The notes under the pieces are model-generated. The model ran no database searches. It was given only the letters and a program-made list of their open reading frames with translations, and was not told the origin of the DNA. Made by a program: the position numbers and the translations under genes. Positions 38,688-48,043 of a DNA stretch of 64,000 bases are shown here, one piece after another (the stretch's first letter is position 1; the number at the start of each line of letters is the position of its first letter). This stretch comes from Frigidibacter sp. ROC022 (GTDB lineage: Bacteria; Pseudomonadota; Alphaproteobacteria; Rhodobacterales; Rhodobacteraceae): assembly GCF_024723735.1 (NCBI RefSeq), contig NZ_JANQDU010000002.1:62001-126000 (forward strand), given 5' to 3'.

Positions 38688-40322
38688 GTGCTTGGGATGA
38701 TGATGCACCGTCCGCTGATGATAGCGGATATTCTGACCTATGCCGCCGAAGCCTATCCGAAAGGGCGGATCGTCTCGGCCCGGACCGAAGGTGACATACA
38801 CGAGCAGACCTATCCGCAGACCCTGGCGCGGGTTTCGCAGCTGGCCCATGCGCTGGCCGGTCTGGACATCCAGCCCGGCGACCGGGTGGCGACGCTGGCC
38901 TGGAACGGCTACCGGCATTTCGAACTCTACTACGCGATCTCGGGCAGCGGCGCGGTCTGCCACACGATCAACCCGCGCCTGTCGCCCGAACAGCTGGTCT
39001 ATATCGTCAACCATGCCGCCGACCGGTTGCTGTTCGTCGATACGACATTCGTGCCGCTGATCGCCGCGATTGCCGACAAGCTGCCACGCGATCTGCGCTT
39101 CGTGGTGATGACCGACCGGGCCCATATGCCCGACACCGGGCTGCCCGGCGTGCTGTGCTATGAAGAGCTGCTCGACGGTCAGCCGGAAAGCTACGACTGG
39201 CCGGAGATGGACGAGAACACCGCCGCCGGGCTCTGTTATACCTCGGGCACCACGGGCAATCCCAAGGGCACGCTCTACAGCCACCGCTCGACGGTGCTGC
39301 ACGCGCTCACCACCGGCATGCTGCATCCCGGCACCTTCCACGAGGGCAGCCGCGTCCTGCCGGTGGTGCCGCTGTTCCACGTCAACGCCTGGGGCATCCC
39401 CTATTCGGCGCCGATGTTCGGGGTCGATATCGTGTTTCCCGGCGGCCGTCTGGACGGCGACAGCCTGTTCGACCTGCTGGAGCGGGAAAAGGTCGTCTCG
39501 GCCTGGGGCGTGCCGACGGTCTGGCTCGGGCTGCTGGCGACGATCAAGGCGCGCGGCCGGTTGCCGGAAGGCTTCCAGGAGATGATCGTCGGCGGCTCGG
39601 CGCCGGCGCGCAGCATGATCGAGGCGTTCGAGGATATGGGCGTGACGGTCTGCCACGCATGGGGCATGACCGAGATGAGCCCGGTCGGGACCCATGGCAA
39701 CCTGCCGATCTGGGCCCGCGACCTGCCGCGCGACAAGAAGATCGACCTCAAGGTCCGGCAGGGCCGGCGGCTCTACGGCGTCGATCTAAAGATCGTCGAC
39801 GACGAGGGCAGGCGGCTGCCGCATGACGGCAAGGCGGCGGGGGAGCTCTATGTGCGCGGCAATGCCGTGGCCACGGGCTATTTCAATGATCCGGCGGCAA
39901 GCGCCAAGGCGCTGGACCGCGAGGGGTGGTTCGGCACCGGCGACATCGCCACGATCGACCCGGACGGGTTCCTGACCATTCAGGACCGCTCGAAGGACCT
40001 GATCAAGTCGGGCGGCGAGTGGATTTCCTCGATCGACCTCGAGAATGCCGCGATGGCCGCACCGGGGATCGCCGCCTGCGCGGTGATCGCGGTGCCGCAT
40101 CCGAAATGGGACGAACGGCCACTGCTTGTCGCGGTCCCTGAAGAGGGCGCGACGCCGGACCTGGCCGAGGTTCACAAGCTGATGGAGGGGCATTTCGCGA
40201 AATGGCAATTGCCCGACGACATGGTCCTGGTTGAAAGCCTGCCCCTGACCGCGACCGGCAAGGTCTCGAAGCTCACGCTGCGCAAGATGTTCGAGGACTA
40301 CACCCTGCCGGACCTGCGCTGA
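38688..40322 (+). CDS. Long-chain fatty-acid-type CoA ligase
   Basis: 544 residues from the GTG at 38688, which has GGGAGG 5-6 nt before it; the resulting N-terminus [16 protein letters not shown] matches the MLGQMM start common in this family, so upstream starts are rejected. Motifs: [72 protein letters not shown], and [11 protein letters not shown]. It activates medium- to long-chain or modified fatty acids. A TetR-like palindrome lies in its promoter region. Confidence 0.93.
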   Translation: MLGMMMHRPLMIADILTYAAEAYPKGRIVSARTEGDIHEQTYPQTLARVSQLAHALAGLDIQPGDRVATLAWNGYRHFELYYAISGSGAVCHTINPRLSPEQLVYIVNHAADRLLFVDTTFVPLIAAIADKLPRDLRFVVMTDRAHMPDTGLPGVLCYEELLDGQPESYDWPEMDENTAAGLCYTSGTTGNPKGTLYSHRSTVLHALTTGMLHPGTFHEGSRVLPVVPLFHVNAWGIPYSAPMFGVDIVFPGGRLDGDSLFDLLEREKVVSAWGVPTVWLGLLATIKARGRLPEGFQEMIVGGSAPARSMIEAFEDMGVTVCHAWGMTEMSPVGTHGNLPIWARDLPRDKKIDLKVRQGRRLYGVDLKIVDDEGRRLPHDGKAAGELYVRGNAVATGYFNDPAASAKALDREGWFGTGDIATIDPDGFLTIQDRSKDLIKSGGEWISSIDLENAAMAAPGIAACAVIAVPHPKWDERPLLVAVPEEGATPDLAEVHKLMEGHFAKWQLPDDMVLVESLPLTATGKVSKLTLRKMFEDYTLPDLR

Positions 40323-40425
40323 ACCGGGTGCGGCCCGGCCGCGACGGCAGGGGGTGCGGAGACGCGCCGCCGGCGCTATCACCGGGGCGTTCCGCCGCCA
40401 GGGATTCGCTTCAGGAGGAATACCG

Positions 40426-40887
40426 ATGGTCACCCGCGCCGAAATGGCTGCCCGCGTCGGGCAGGAGGTCGGGGTCTCGCGCTGGTTCGACGTGACGCAG
40501 AGCCGGATCGACGCCTTCGCCGAGGTGACCGAGGATCACCAGTGGATCCACACCGACCCGTCCCGCGCCGCGCACAGCCCCTTCGGCGGCACCATCGCGC
40601 ATGGTTTCCTGACGCTCTCGCTGCTGCCGGCGATGATCAACGACGGGGTGCCGGTGATGGAAGGCGTGACCATGGGGGTAAACTACGGCTTCGACCGGGT
40701 GCGTTTCGTCTCTCCGGTCCGGGTCGGCGCCCGGCTGCGCGGCCATTTCACCCTCAAGGCCTTTGCCGAACTCGGCCCGCAGGAAGTGCAGACCACCATG
40801 GCGGTCACGGTCAGGATCGAGGGCCAGGGCAAGCCAGCGCTGGTCGCCGACTGGCTCGGCCGGCGCTACTTCGGGGACGCGGCATGA
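40426..40887 (+). CDS. MaoC-like (R)-specific enoyl-CoA hydratase
   Basis: 153 residues, a single hotdog domain. The hydratase signature EDHQWIHTDPSRA followed by SPFGGTIAHGFLTLSLLPA carries the catalytic Asp and His. It hydrates trans-2-enoyl-CoA to (R)-3-hydroxyacyl-CoA. AGGAGG lies 7 bp before the ATG at 40426. It overlaps the phosphotransferase gene by ATGA and begins a tightly coupled four-gene run. Confidence 0.92.
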   Translation: MVTRAEMAARVGQEVGVSRWFDVTQSRIDAFAEVTEDHQWIHTDPSRAAHSPFGGTIAHGFLTLSLLPAMINDGVPVMEGVTMGVNYGFDRVRFVSPVRVGARLRGHFTLKAFAELGPQEVQTTMAVTVRIEGQGKPALVADWLGRRYFGDAA

Positions 40888-41924
40888 CCGAAGCCCATGA
40901 CCCGGGCCAGCTGGACACCGGGGCCGTCACCGACTGGCTGAGCGCGCATCTGCCGGGCTTCCGCGGCCCGGTCACGGCCGAGAAGTTCCCCCGCGGCCAG
41001 TCGAACCCGACCTTCCGCCTGACGACCCCCGAGACCAGCTACGTACTGCGCCGCAAGCCGCCCGGCACGCTGCTGAAATCCGCCCACGCGGTCGATCGCG
41101 AATTCCGCGTCCAGAAGGCGCTGGCCGGGTCGCAGGTTCCGGTGCCGCGGATGTATCTGCTCTGCGAGGATGACGGCGTGATCGGCTCGGCCTTCTATGT
41201 CATGGAGGACGTCCGCGGCCGCAACTTCGACGACCCGGCACTGCCGGAACTGGCCCGCGCCGACCGCCGCGCGGTGCAGGAGGAGATGAGCCGGGTGCTG
41301 GCGGCGATCCATTCCGTCGATATCGCCGCGGTCGGGCTGTCGGACTATGGCCCCGGGGGCAATTACTATCGCCGCCAGATCGACCGGTGGACCAAGCAGT
41401 ACCGCGCCTCGGAAACCACCCGGATCGCCGAGATGGAGGCGCTGATCGGCTGGCTCGACGTCTCGATTCCGCCCGATGACGGGCAACGCACCCTGGTTCA
41501 TGGCGACTACCGGATCGACAACCTGCTGTTCGCCGATGACGGCCCGCGCTGCCTGGCGGTTCTGGATTGGGAACTGTCCACCATCGGCCATCCCTATGCC
41601 GATCTCGCCGCGGTGCTGATGCAATGGCACATGCCTCCGGGTCCGGACGGGCGCGGGCTGGACGGGCTCGACCGCGAAGCCCTGGGCCTGATGAGCGATG
41701 CCGAATTCGTCGCGGCCTATTGCGCCCGGCGCGGCCTGGCGGCGATCCCCGATCTCGGCTTCTATCTGGCGTTCTGCAATTTCCGGATGGGCGCCATCCT
41801 TCAGGGCGTCTACAAGCGGGCCCTCGACGGCAACGCCTCGAACCCCGAACGCGGGCTGGCGATGGGCGCCACGGTGCCCCGCTTTGCCGAACAGGGGCTG
41901 GCGGCAACCAGGGACATGACATGA
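40884..41924 (+). CDS. ACAD11-type aminoglycoside phosphotransferase-fold kinase
   Basis: 346 residues. Choline-kinase/APH fold: GQSNPTFRLTTPETSYVLRR (N-lobe), the Brenner motif TLVHGDYRIDNLLF (catalytic Asp and Asn), and AVLDWELSTIGHPYADLA (metal-binding Asp). In mammals this domain is fused to ACAD10/11 and phosphorylates 4-hydroxyacyl-CoAs before dephosphorylative dehydration. Bacterial stand-alone forms sit with acyl-CoA dehydrogenases as here. It overlaps both neighbours by ATGA. Confidence 0.92.
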   Translation: MTEAHDPGQLDTGAVTDWLSAHLPGFRGPVTAEKFPRGQSNPTFRLTTPETSYVLRRKPPGTLLKSAHAVDREFRVQKALAGSQVPVPRMYLLCEDDGVIGSAFYVMEDVRGRNFDDPALPELARADRRAVQEEMSRVLAAIHSVDIAAVGLSDYGPGGNYYRRQIDRWTKQYRASETTRIAEMEALIGWLDVSIPPDDGQRTLVHGDYRIDNLLFADDGPRCLAVLDWELSTIGHPYADLAAVLMQWHMPPGPDGRGLDGLDREALGLMSDAEFVAAYCARRGLAAIPDLGFYLAFCNFRMGAILQGVYKRALDGNASNPERGLAMGATVPRFAEQGLAATRDMT

Positions 41925-42352
41925 CCGAGACACCGCGCGACCCGATTCTGGGCGAGGAAATCTATCCGCTGCAACGCCATCTGGGCTTCCGGATGCTGGA
42001 CTGGCGCCCGGATTTCTGCCGCTTCGAACTGCCGCTGCAGCCCTTCCTGATGAACCGCTACGGCATCCCGCATGGCGGCATCCATGCCACGCTGCTGGAC
42101 ACGGCCATGGGCTTTGCCGGCTGCTATACCGGAGACCCGGACCGGCCGCAGCTGGCGATGACCCTGTCGCTGACCGTCAATTTCCTCGGCCAGGCCAAGG
42201 GCGAGAGGCTGATCGCCGAGGCCCGCCGGACCGGTGGCGGCGCCCGGACCTTCTTTGCCGAGGGCATGGTGACCGATGATGCCGGCGCCCCGGTCGCCAG
42301 CGGCACCGGCGTCTTCCGTTACCGAAGCTCAACCCGAAAGGCGAAGGAATGA
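41921..42352 (+). CDS. PaaI-type hotdog thioesterase
   Basis: 143 residues. Hotdog fold with HGGIHATLLDTAMGFAG (catalytic Asp region) and LSLTVNFLGQAKGERLIAEA. It hydrolyses an acyl-CoA, possibly to relieve dead-end intermediates of the local pathway. ATGA overlaps link it to the kinase upstream and the reductase downstream. Confidence 0.9.
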   Translation: MTETPRDPILGEEIYPLQRHLGFRMLDWRPDFCRFELPLQPFLMNRYGIPHGGIHATLLDTAMGFAGCYTGDPDRPQLAMTLSLTVNFLGQAKGERLIAEARRTGGGARTFFAEGMVTDDAGAPVASGTGVFRYRSSTRKAKE

Positions 42353-43404
42353 CCAACGACACCATGCAACGGATCGTGCTGGCCCGGCGGCCGCAGGGCG
42401 CCCCGGTGCCCGAGGATTTCCGGCTCGAGACCCTGCCGATTCCGCAGCCGGGCCCGGGCGAGGTGCTGGTCGGGGTCAGCCATCTGTCGCTCGATCCCTA
42501 TATGCGGGGCCGGATGGACGCCGGCAAATCCTATGCCGCGGCCGTCGAACTGGGCCAGACGATGGAGGGCGGCGCAGTCGGGCAGGTCCTGGCCTCGCAG
42601 GCGCCGGACCTGGCCGAGGGCGACTGGGTCTTCGGCCCGCTGGGCTGGGCGAGCCATGCGGTGCTGCCGGGCCATGCGCTGCGGCGGCTCGATCCCGGTC
42701 AGGCGCCGGTGACCACCGCCCTGGGCGTCCTGGGCATGCCGGGCTTCACCGGCTGGTATGGGCTGACGGAACTCGGCCGCCCGCGGACCGGCGAGACCCT
42801 GGTCGTGGCGGCGGCCACCGGACCGGTCGGCTCGATGGTCGGGCAACTGGCGAAACTGCGCGGATTGCGGGTGGTCGGAATCGCCGGCGGCGCCCGGAAA
42901 TGCCGCCTGGCGGTGGAGGAGTTCGGCTTCGACGCCTGTATCGACCACAAGGATGCCGGCGGCCGGGCCAGGGACGCCCGGTCCATCGGTGCCGAACTGG
43001 AAGAGGCCTGCCCCGACGGGATCGACATCTATTTCGAGAATGTCGGCGGCGCGGTGCTGCAGGCGGTGCTCGGGCTGATGAACCCGCAGGGTCGGATCCC
43101 GCTCTGCGGCACCATCGCCTGGTATGATCTCGGCGGCATGGGCCGGGACGGCGGCACGGGCCCCGACATGCTGCCGCGTGCCTGGCGGACGATCCTGGTC
43201 AACCGCCTCAAGGTCTCCGGCTTCATCATCTCGGACCATTGGAACCGTCTGCCCGATTTCCTCGCCGAAGTGGCGCCGCTGGTCGGGTCCGGGCAGGTCC
43301 GCTATCGAGAGGACATCGCCAAAGGCCTGGAAAACGCCCCCGCCGCCTTCATCGCCATGCTGAAGGGCGGCAACCTGGGCAAGCAGATCGTGCAGATCGC
43401 CTGA
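42349..43404 (+). CDS. NADP-dependent MDR oxidoreductase (CurA/quinone-reductase-like)
   Basis: 351 residues, zinc-free medium-chain dehydrogenase/reductase. It has LSLDPYMRGRM near the N-terminus, LGMPGFTGWYGLTELG, the NADP site VAAATGPVGSMVGQLAK, DIYFENVGGAVLQAVLGLMN, and CGTIAWYD. These are typical of the leukotriene-B4-12-hydroxydehydrogenase/CurA group that reduces enone or enoyl double bonds. Last gene of the plus-strand run; followed by an intergenic repeat. Confidence 0.92.
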   Translation: MTNDTMQRIVLARRPQGAPVPEDFRLETLPIPQPGPGEVLVGVSHLSLDPYMRGRMDAGKSYAAAVELGQTMEGGAVGQVLASQAPDLAEGDWVFGPLGWASHAVLPGHALRRLDPGQAPVTTALGVLGMPGFTGWYGLTELGRPRTGETLVVAAATGPVGSMVGQLAKLRGLRVVGIAGGARKCRLAVEEFGFDACIDHKDAGGRARDARSIGAELEEACPDGIDIYFENVGGAVLQAVLGLMNPQGRIPLCGTIAWYDLGGMGRDGGTGPDMLPRAWRTILVNRLKVSGFIISDHWNRLPDFLAEVAPLVGSGQVRYREDIAKGLENAPAAFIAMLKGGNLGKQIVQIA

Positions 43405-43411
43405 CCGCCCC

Positions 43412-43450
43412 ATCTTTGGGTCCCAAATACTCCCGCCGGAGGCTCCCGCC
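43412..43450. repeat. Rhodobacterales-type intergenic repeat
   Basis: Read on the minus strand the element contains GCCTCCGGCGGGAGTATTTG, then GGACCCAAAGAT. I recall close variants of this string in very many intergenic spaces of Rhodobacteraceae genomes. It includes the palindrome TTTGGGTCCCAAA (43415-43427). It lies between convergent genes and may act as a terminator or RNA-stability element. I see no second copy in this window. Confidence 0.55.
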
Positions 43451-43496
43451 TTTTCGGCAAGGGCACCGGCGGACCCTGCGCCCGCCCGTGCGCCGC

Positions 43497-44567
43497 TCAG
43501 GCCGCGTATCCCGTCATGACCCGCGCCAGGTGCAAGTCGGTGTCGCCCAGCTGCGCGTCCAGCATCACCAGCCGCTTGGCGTAATGCGACACCGGCGCCT
43601 CCCAGGTCATGGCGATGCCGCCATGCATCTGCACGGTTTCCTCCGCCACCTGCCGTGCCACCCGTCCGATCAGGCTCTTCGCCATTGCTGCCATGCGCCC
43701 GGCGTCCGGCCCGTCCAGCGCCGCCGCCGCCGCGATGGTGATCGAACGGGCCTGCTCGATCTCGGTCAGCATGTCCACCGCGCGGTGCTGCAGGGCCTGG
43801 AACTGCCCGATCGGACGGCCGAACTGGGTCCGGGTCCGCAGGTAGTCGAGCAGCATCGCATGGCTGACGTCCATCAGCCCGACCGCCTCGGCGCAGAGCG
43901 CCACGATTCCGGCCTGCTCGGCCGCCGCCAGCGCTTCCGAAGCGTCCTCCAGCATCAGCCGGCCCGGCGTTCGGTCCAGAACCAGCTCTGTGGCGCCGCC
44001 GCCGTCGATCATGCCATAGCCCGCCACGGTGGCCGCGGCCGCCGGAACCTCGAACAGCGCCAGCCGGCCCTCTGCCTTGGCCGTCACCAGGAACCGCGCG
44101 GCCACCTGGCCGCCATAGACGGCGCTCTTGCGCCCGGTCAGACGCCAGCCGCCGCCCTCGGCGCGCGCCTCGGTGGCGATCAGGTCGGCCGCATAGGGCG
44201 CGTCGATCTCGGCACTTGCCAGGGCATAGTGTGTGGTGCCGGCCATCAGTTCCGAGACATCCTCGCCCGCCGCAAGCATCAGCCGCGCCGCCAGCAGGGC
44301 GCCCAGAAACGGTTCCGGGCACAGACCGCGGCCCAGTTCCTCGAACACCACCGAGATGTCGAAGCCGGCACCGCCGAAGCCGCCCGCCGCTTCCGGCACC
44401 AGGGCGCCAATCACCCCCAGGTCGGCCAGCGCCTGCCATTGCGCGGGGTCATGGAACGGCGCCTCATAGGCCACCGCGTTGCGATGCGGGACCGGATAGG
44501 ACTCGGCCAGGTAGCGGCGCAGGGTTTCGGACAACATCTGCCGGTCGTCGGTCAGGTCGAAATCCAT
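43497..44567 (-). CDS. Acyl-CoA dehydrogenase, beta-like subunit of a putative heteromer
   Basis: 356 residues, shorter than canonical acyl-CoA dehydrogenases. It has the N-terminal ALVPEAAGGFGGAGFDISVV, a mid-domain with weak FAD signatures (GGGWRLTGRKSAVYGGQVAA), and the C-terminal RTRTQFGRPIGQFQALQHRA, then QMHGGIAMTWEAPVSHYAKR. The usual catalytic YEGT region is absent. Together with the adjacent 395-aa enzyme (2-bp spacing) it resembles the alpha2beta2 acyl-CoA dehydrogenases known from steroid and branched-chain degradation, where FAD is shared across unlike subunits (inference). Confidence 0.88.
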   Translation of the reverse strand: MDFDLTDDRQMLSETLRRYLAESYPVPHRNAVAYEAPFHDPAQWQALADLGVIGALVPEAAGGFGGAGFDISVVFEELGRGLCPEPFLGALLAARLMLAAGEDVSELMAGTTHYALASAEIDAPYAADLIATEARAEGGGWRLTGRKSAVYGGQVAARFLVTAKAEGRLALFEVPAAAATVAGYGMIDGGGATELVLDRTPGRLMLEDASEALAAAEQAGIVALCAEAVGLMDVSHAMLLDYLRTRTQFGRPIGQFQALQHRAVDMLTEIEQARSITIAAAAALDGPDAGRMAAMAKSLIGRVARQVAEETVQMHGGIAMTWEAPVSHYAKRLVMLDAQLGDTDLHLARVMTGYAA

Positions 44568-44569
44568 CG

Positions 44570-45757
44570 CTACAGCTCCAGCATCGTCTTGGTCAGGATG
44601 TTGCGCTGGATTTCGTTCGATCCGCCGTAGATCGAAGTCTTCCGGCCATTGAAATAGCGCGCCGCGTTATGGGCGCTGTCGGGCGGGCCGAAGGTCAGGT
44701 TGCCTTCGGTCGCCGGCCCCGGAAAGGGCGCCGCCATCGGCCCCAGGGCGCGGCGCGCCAGATCGCGCAATTCCTGCATGATGACCGTGCCCTTGATCTT
44801 GAGGATCGAGGTTTCCGGCCCCGGCTGCCCGTTCTTCTGCGCCCGGTAGAGCATCCTGAGATTGGTGATCTTCATCGCCTCCAGGTCGATCTCGACCCGC
44901 GCCAGCCGTGCCGCGAACAAGGGATCCTCGATCAGCGGCCGCCCGCCGCGCCGTATCTTGCGGGCCAGTGCCTTGACCTCTTCCAGCGCCTGCATCGAGA
45001 AGCCGACCCCGGCGATATTGGTGCGCTCATGGGTCAGCAGGAACTTGGCGATGGTCCACCCCGTGTTTTCCTCGCCCACCAGGTTCCCGACCGGCACCCG
45101 CACATCGGTGAAGAAGACCTCGTTCACCTCGTACCCGCCCTCGATCAGCCGGATCGGCCGCATCTCGATGCCGGGCGTGTCCAGATCGACCAGGAGGAAG
45201 CTGATGCCGGCCTGCGGTTTTGCCTCCGGGTCGGTGCGGACCAGGCAGAAGATCCGGTTGGCGTGCTGGCCGAGCGTCGTCCAGGTCTTCTGACCGTTGA
45301 CGACATAGTGGTCGCCCTCCCGCACCGCACGGGTGCGCAGGCTGGCCAGGTCCGATCCGGCGCCGGGCTCGGAATAGCCCTGACACCACCAGTCCTCGCC
45401 CGACAGGATGCGGGGTAGATAGGCGGCCTTCTGCCGCTCGCTGCCGAAGCGGATCAGCACCGGCCCCAGCATCGAGACGCCGAAGGGCACGACCCGCGGC
45501 GCATAGGCCCGGCAGCATTCCTCTTCGAAGATATGCCGCTCGACCGGGCTCCAGCCCGGCCCGCCGTGCTCTTTCGGCCAGGATGCCGCCAGCCAGCCCC
45601 GCGCCGCCAGGATCGCGTGCCAGTCCTGCATCGTCTGACGGTCCAGCTCTCCGCCCGCCCGCACCGCATCGCTGATCCGGGCCGGGAGGTTGGCGGCCAG
45701 AAACCCGCGCACCTCGTCGCGGAAGGCCAGTTCGGCGGGGGAGTAGCTCAGGTCCAT
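44570..45757 (-). CDS. Acyl-CoA dehydrogenase, alpha-like subunit of a putative heteromer
   Basis: 395 residues. Better conserved FAD site (WCQGYSEPGAGSDLASLRTR, INSERT-free VNGQKTWTTLGQHANRIF). The C-terminal position normally holding the catalytic YEG reads IYGGSNEIQRNIL, with Gly in place of Glu. A glutamate in LLTHERTNIAGVG is a candidate alternative base, as in isovaleryl-type and some steroid-degrading dehydrogenases. It lies between the FadB-like gene (1 bp) and the beta-like gene (2 bp). Confidence 0.9.
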   Translation of the reverse strand: MDLSYSPAELAFRDEVRGFLAANLPARISDAVRAGGELDRQTMQDWHAILAARGWLAASWPKEHGGPGWSPVERHIFEEECCRAYAPRVVPFGVSMLGPVLIRFGSERQKAAYLPRILSGEDWWCQGYSEPGAGSDLASLRTRAVREGDHYVVNGQKTWTTLGQHANRIFCLVRTDPEAKPQAGISFLLVDLDTPGIEMRPIRLIEGGYEVNEVFFTDVRVPVGNLVGEENTGWTIAKFLLTHERTNIAGVGFSMQALEEVKALARKIRRGGRPLIEDPLFAARLARVEIDLEAMKITNLRMLYRAQKNGQPGPETSILKIKGTVIMQELRDLARRALGPMAAPFPGPATEGNLTFGPPDSAHNAARYFNGRKTSIYGGSNEIQRNILTKTMLEL

Positions 45758-45758
45758 C

Positions 45759-47855
45759 TCAGCCCGCCCTGTTCAGATCGTCGAAGCTGCCGCCATCCTC
45801 GGCCATCCGGCGCAGCAATGCCGGCACCTGCCAGTAATGCGGGTCCTCGGCGGCATAGCGCTCGATCCGCGAGACGATCTCGGCGGCGCCCAGCGTGTCG
45901 GCATAGTGCAGCGGGCCGCCGCGAAAGCGCGGGAAACCATAGCCGAACAGGAAGACCGCATCGACATCGGCGGGCCGAAGCGCGATGCCGTCCTCGACCA
46001 CCCGCGCGGCTTCCGAGATCATCGCGGTCATGTAGCGCTCGACGATCTCTTCGTCCGGGAAGCTCCGCGGCACGATCCCGGCCTTGGCCCGTTCCGCCTC
46101 GATCACCTCCATCGCCGGCGGATAGGGCGGCGCCGGGTCCTGCGAATAGTCGTAGTAGCCCTGCCCCGTCTTTCGCCCGAACCAGCCATGCTCGCAGAGC
46201 ACGTCGGCAATCGGCACATAGCGTTCCTCGGGCGGGCGCATCGGCGCCTTGCGCTTGCGCTCGGCCCAGCCGATGTCGAGCCCGGCAAGGTCCGAAACCC
46301 GGAACGGCCCCATGGCAAAACCGAAGTCCTCCAGCGCCCGGTCGATCTGCGCCGGGCTGGCGCCGTCCATCAGCAGATAGGTGGCCTCCTTCAGGTAATG
46401 CGACAGGATACGGTTGCCGATGAACCCGTCGCAGACCCCGGCCCGGACGCCCACCTTGCCCAGCCGCCTGGCCAGTGCAAAGCCGGTCGCCACCACCTCG
46501 GGCGCGGCCCTGTCGGCGACCACGATTTCCAGCAGCCGCATCACATGCGCGGGCGAGAAGAAATGCAGACCCAGCACATCCCCGGGCCGGCTGGTCGCGG
46601 CGGCGATCTCGTTGATGTTCAGATAGGAGGTGTTCGAGGCCAGCACCGCCCCCGGTTTCGCGATCTTGTCCAGCCTGGTGAAGATGTCCTTCTTCACCTC
46701 CATGTTCTCGAACACCGCCTCGATGATCAGATCGGCCTCGCCGAGGTCCGCCATCTCGGTGCTGGCGGTCAGCCGCGCCAGTGTGGAGTCGCGGGCATCG
46801 GCGGCCAGCTTGCCCCGCTTCACCGCACCGTCGAGGTTCCTGGTGATCGTGGAAACGCCCCGCGCCAGCGCCTCGTCGGAAACCTCGTCCAGCGTCACCG
46901 ACAGCCCGGCCAGAAGCGCCGCGGTGGCGATGCCCGAGCCCATGGTGCCGCCGCCGATCACGCCAAGCGCCGACAGCGGACGCGGGGTCGCGGATTTCTC
47001 GGGCACGTTGGCCACGGCGCGTTCGACGAAGAAGGCGTGGATCAGCCCTGCCCGCTGCGGCGTGTCCATGCAGTCGAGGAACCTCTGCCGTTCGACCTTC
47101 AGCCCTTCGGCCAGGGGCAGCGCGGCGGCTTCGATGGCATCGACGCAGGCCAGGGGCGAAACAAGATGCGGCTGGGTCCGGCGCAGCCTGTCCCGCGCCG
47201 CCTCCAGCGCCGCCGGGTCGGCAACCAAGTCGATCTCCGAAGTCCGCCGTGTCGCCAGCCGGCCCGACAACACCGCCTCGGCGGCGTCCAGGGCGACGGC
47301 GCGGGTTTCGCCCGCTTCCAGCCGGTCCAGGATGCCCAGCTTCAGCGCCTCTTCCGCCGGGACCTTGCGGCCCGACAGGCAGATGTCCAGCGCCGCCGGG
47401 ACTCCGGTCAACCGGGGCAGCCGCTGGGTTCCGCCGGCGCCCGGCAACAGGCCGATCAGCACCTCCGGCTGGCCGACCTTCAGCCCCTCGATCCCGATCC
47501 GCGCATGGCAGGCCAGCGCCAGTTCCAGCCCGCCGCCCAGAGCCATCCCCTGCATCACCGCGATGACCGGAATCGCCGAGGCCTCGATCTCGTCATAGAG
47601 GTCCGGCATCGCCGGGGCGCGCGGCGGCTTGCCGAATTCCCGGATATCGGCTCCGGCCGAAAAGGTCCGCCCGGCAGAATGGATGGCGATGACTCCGGCG
47701 CTCTCCTCGGCCTGGAGGGCACGAAGCGCCGCCTGAATCTCGGCCCGCACGGAAGACCCCAGGGCGTTCACCGGAGGGTTGTCGATCTCCAGCAGGGCCA
47801 CACGGCCGACCCTCTCCACGCGCACCGCGCGGTCTGCCCCGGTTTCGCTTCCCAT
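45759..47855 (-). CDS. Fused enoyl-CoA hydratase / 3-hydroxyacyl-CoA dehydrogenase (FadB/FadJ type)
   Basis: 698 residues. The N-terminal crotonase domain has NPPVNALGSSVRAEI, SAGADIREFG (oxyanion hole), ALGGGLELALACHARI and QPEVLIGLLPGAGGTQRLPR with the catalytic glutamates. The C-terminal NAD domain begins LGVIGGGTMGSGIATAALLA and contains GLHFFSPAHVMRLLEIV and the second helical domain FGFAMGPFRVSDLAGLDIG. It does two successive beta-oxidation steps. No thiolase gene is present in the window. First gene of the three-gene minus-strand operon; AGGAAAGAG precedes the ATG, and a palindromic operator candidate lies about 90 bp upstream. Confidence 0.95.
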   Translation of the reverse strand: MGSETGADRAVRVERVGRVALLEIDNPPVNALGSSVRAEIQAALRALQAEESAGVIAIHSAGRTFSAGADIREFGKPPRAPAMPDLYDEIEASAIPVIAVMQGMALGGGLELALACHARIGIEGLKVGQPEVLIGLLPGAGGTQRLPRLTGVPAALDICLSGRKVPAEEALKLGILDRLEAGETRAVALDAAEAVLSGRLATRRTSEIDLVADPAALEAARDRLRRTQPHLVSPLACVDAIEAAALPLAEGLKVERQRFLDCMDTPQRAGLIHAFFVERAVANVPEKSATPRPLSALGVIGGGTMGSGIATAALLAGLSVTLDEVSDEALARGVSTITRNLDGAVKRGKLAADARDSTLARLTASTEMADLGEADLIIEAVFENMEVKKDIFTRLDKIAKPGAVLASNTSYLNINEIAAATSRPGDVLGLHFFSPAHVMRLLEIVVADRAAPEVVATGFALARRLGKVGVRAGVCDGFIGNRILSHYLKEATYLLMDGASPAQIDRALEDFGFAMGPFRVSDLAGLDIGWAERKRKAPMRPPEERYVPIADVLCEHGWFGRKTGQGYYDYSQDPAPPYPPAMEVIEAERAKAGIVPRSFPDEEIVERYMTAMISEAARVVEDGIALRPADVDAVFLFGYGFPRFRGGPLHYADTLGAAEIVSRIERYAAEDPHYWQVPALLRRMAEDGGSFDDLNRAG

Positions 47856-47942
47856 AGCCGTTCTCTTTCCTGCCGCTGATCCGTCGGAACTCCACCACCG
47901 ACCGGCGCAAGCCTAGTCAGCCGGGGCGGAGCCGTCAATCTC

Positions 47943-47959
47943 GCGGAATGATATTCCGC
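47943..47959. promoter_or_regulatory. Palindromic operator candidate upstream of the fadJ-like operon
   Basis: GCGGAAT-GAT-ATTCCGC has perfect 7-bp arms around a 3-nt centre. It lies 88 bp upstream of the FadB/FadJ-like start and 85 bp upstream of kdsA, in the divergent promoter region. The size fits IclR- or GntR-type regulators, and an IclR gene is encoded at 37.7 kb in the same pathway cluster. Confidence 0.55.
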
Positions 47960-48043
47960 ATTGCGAAATAGCAGCGGCGAACGTTGCGACGGGACCGGGG
48001 CTGGCCTATGTCTGCGCCGCAACCATCGGGGAAGGCCAGACAG

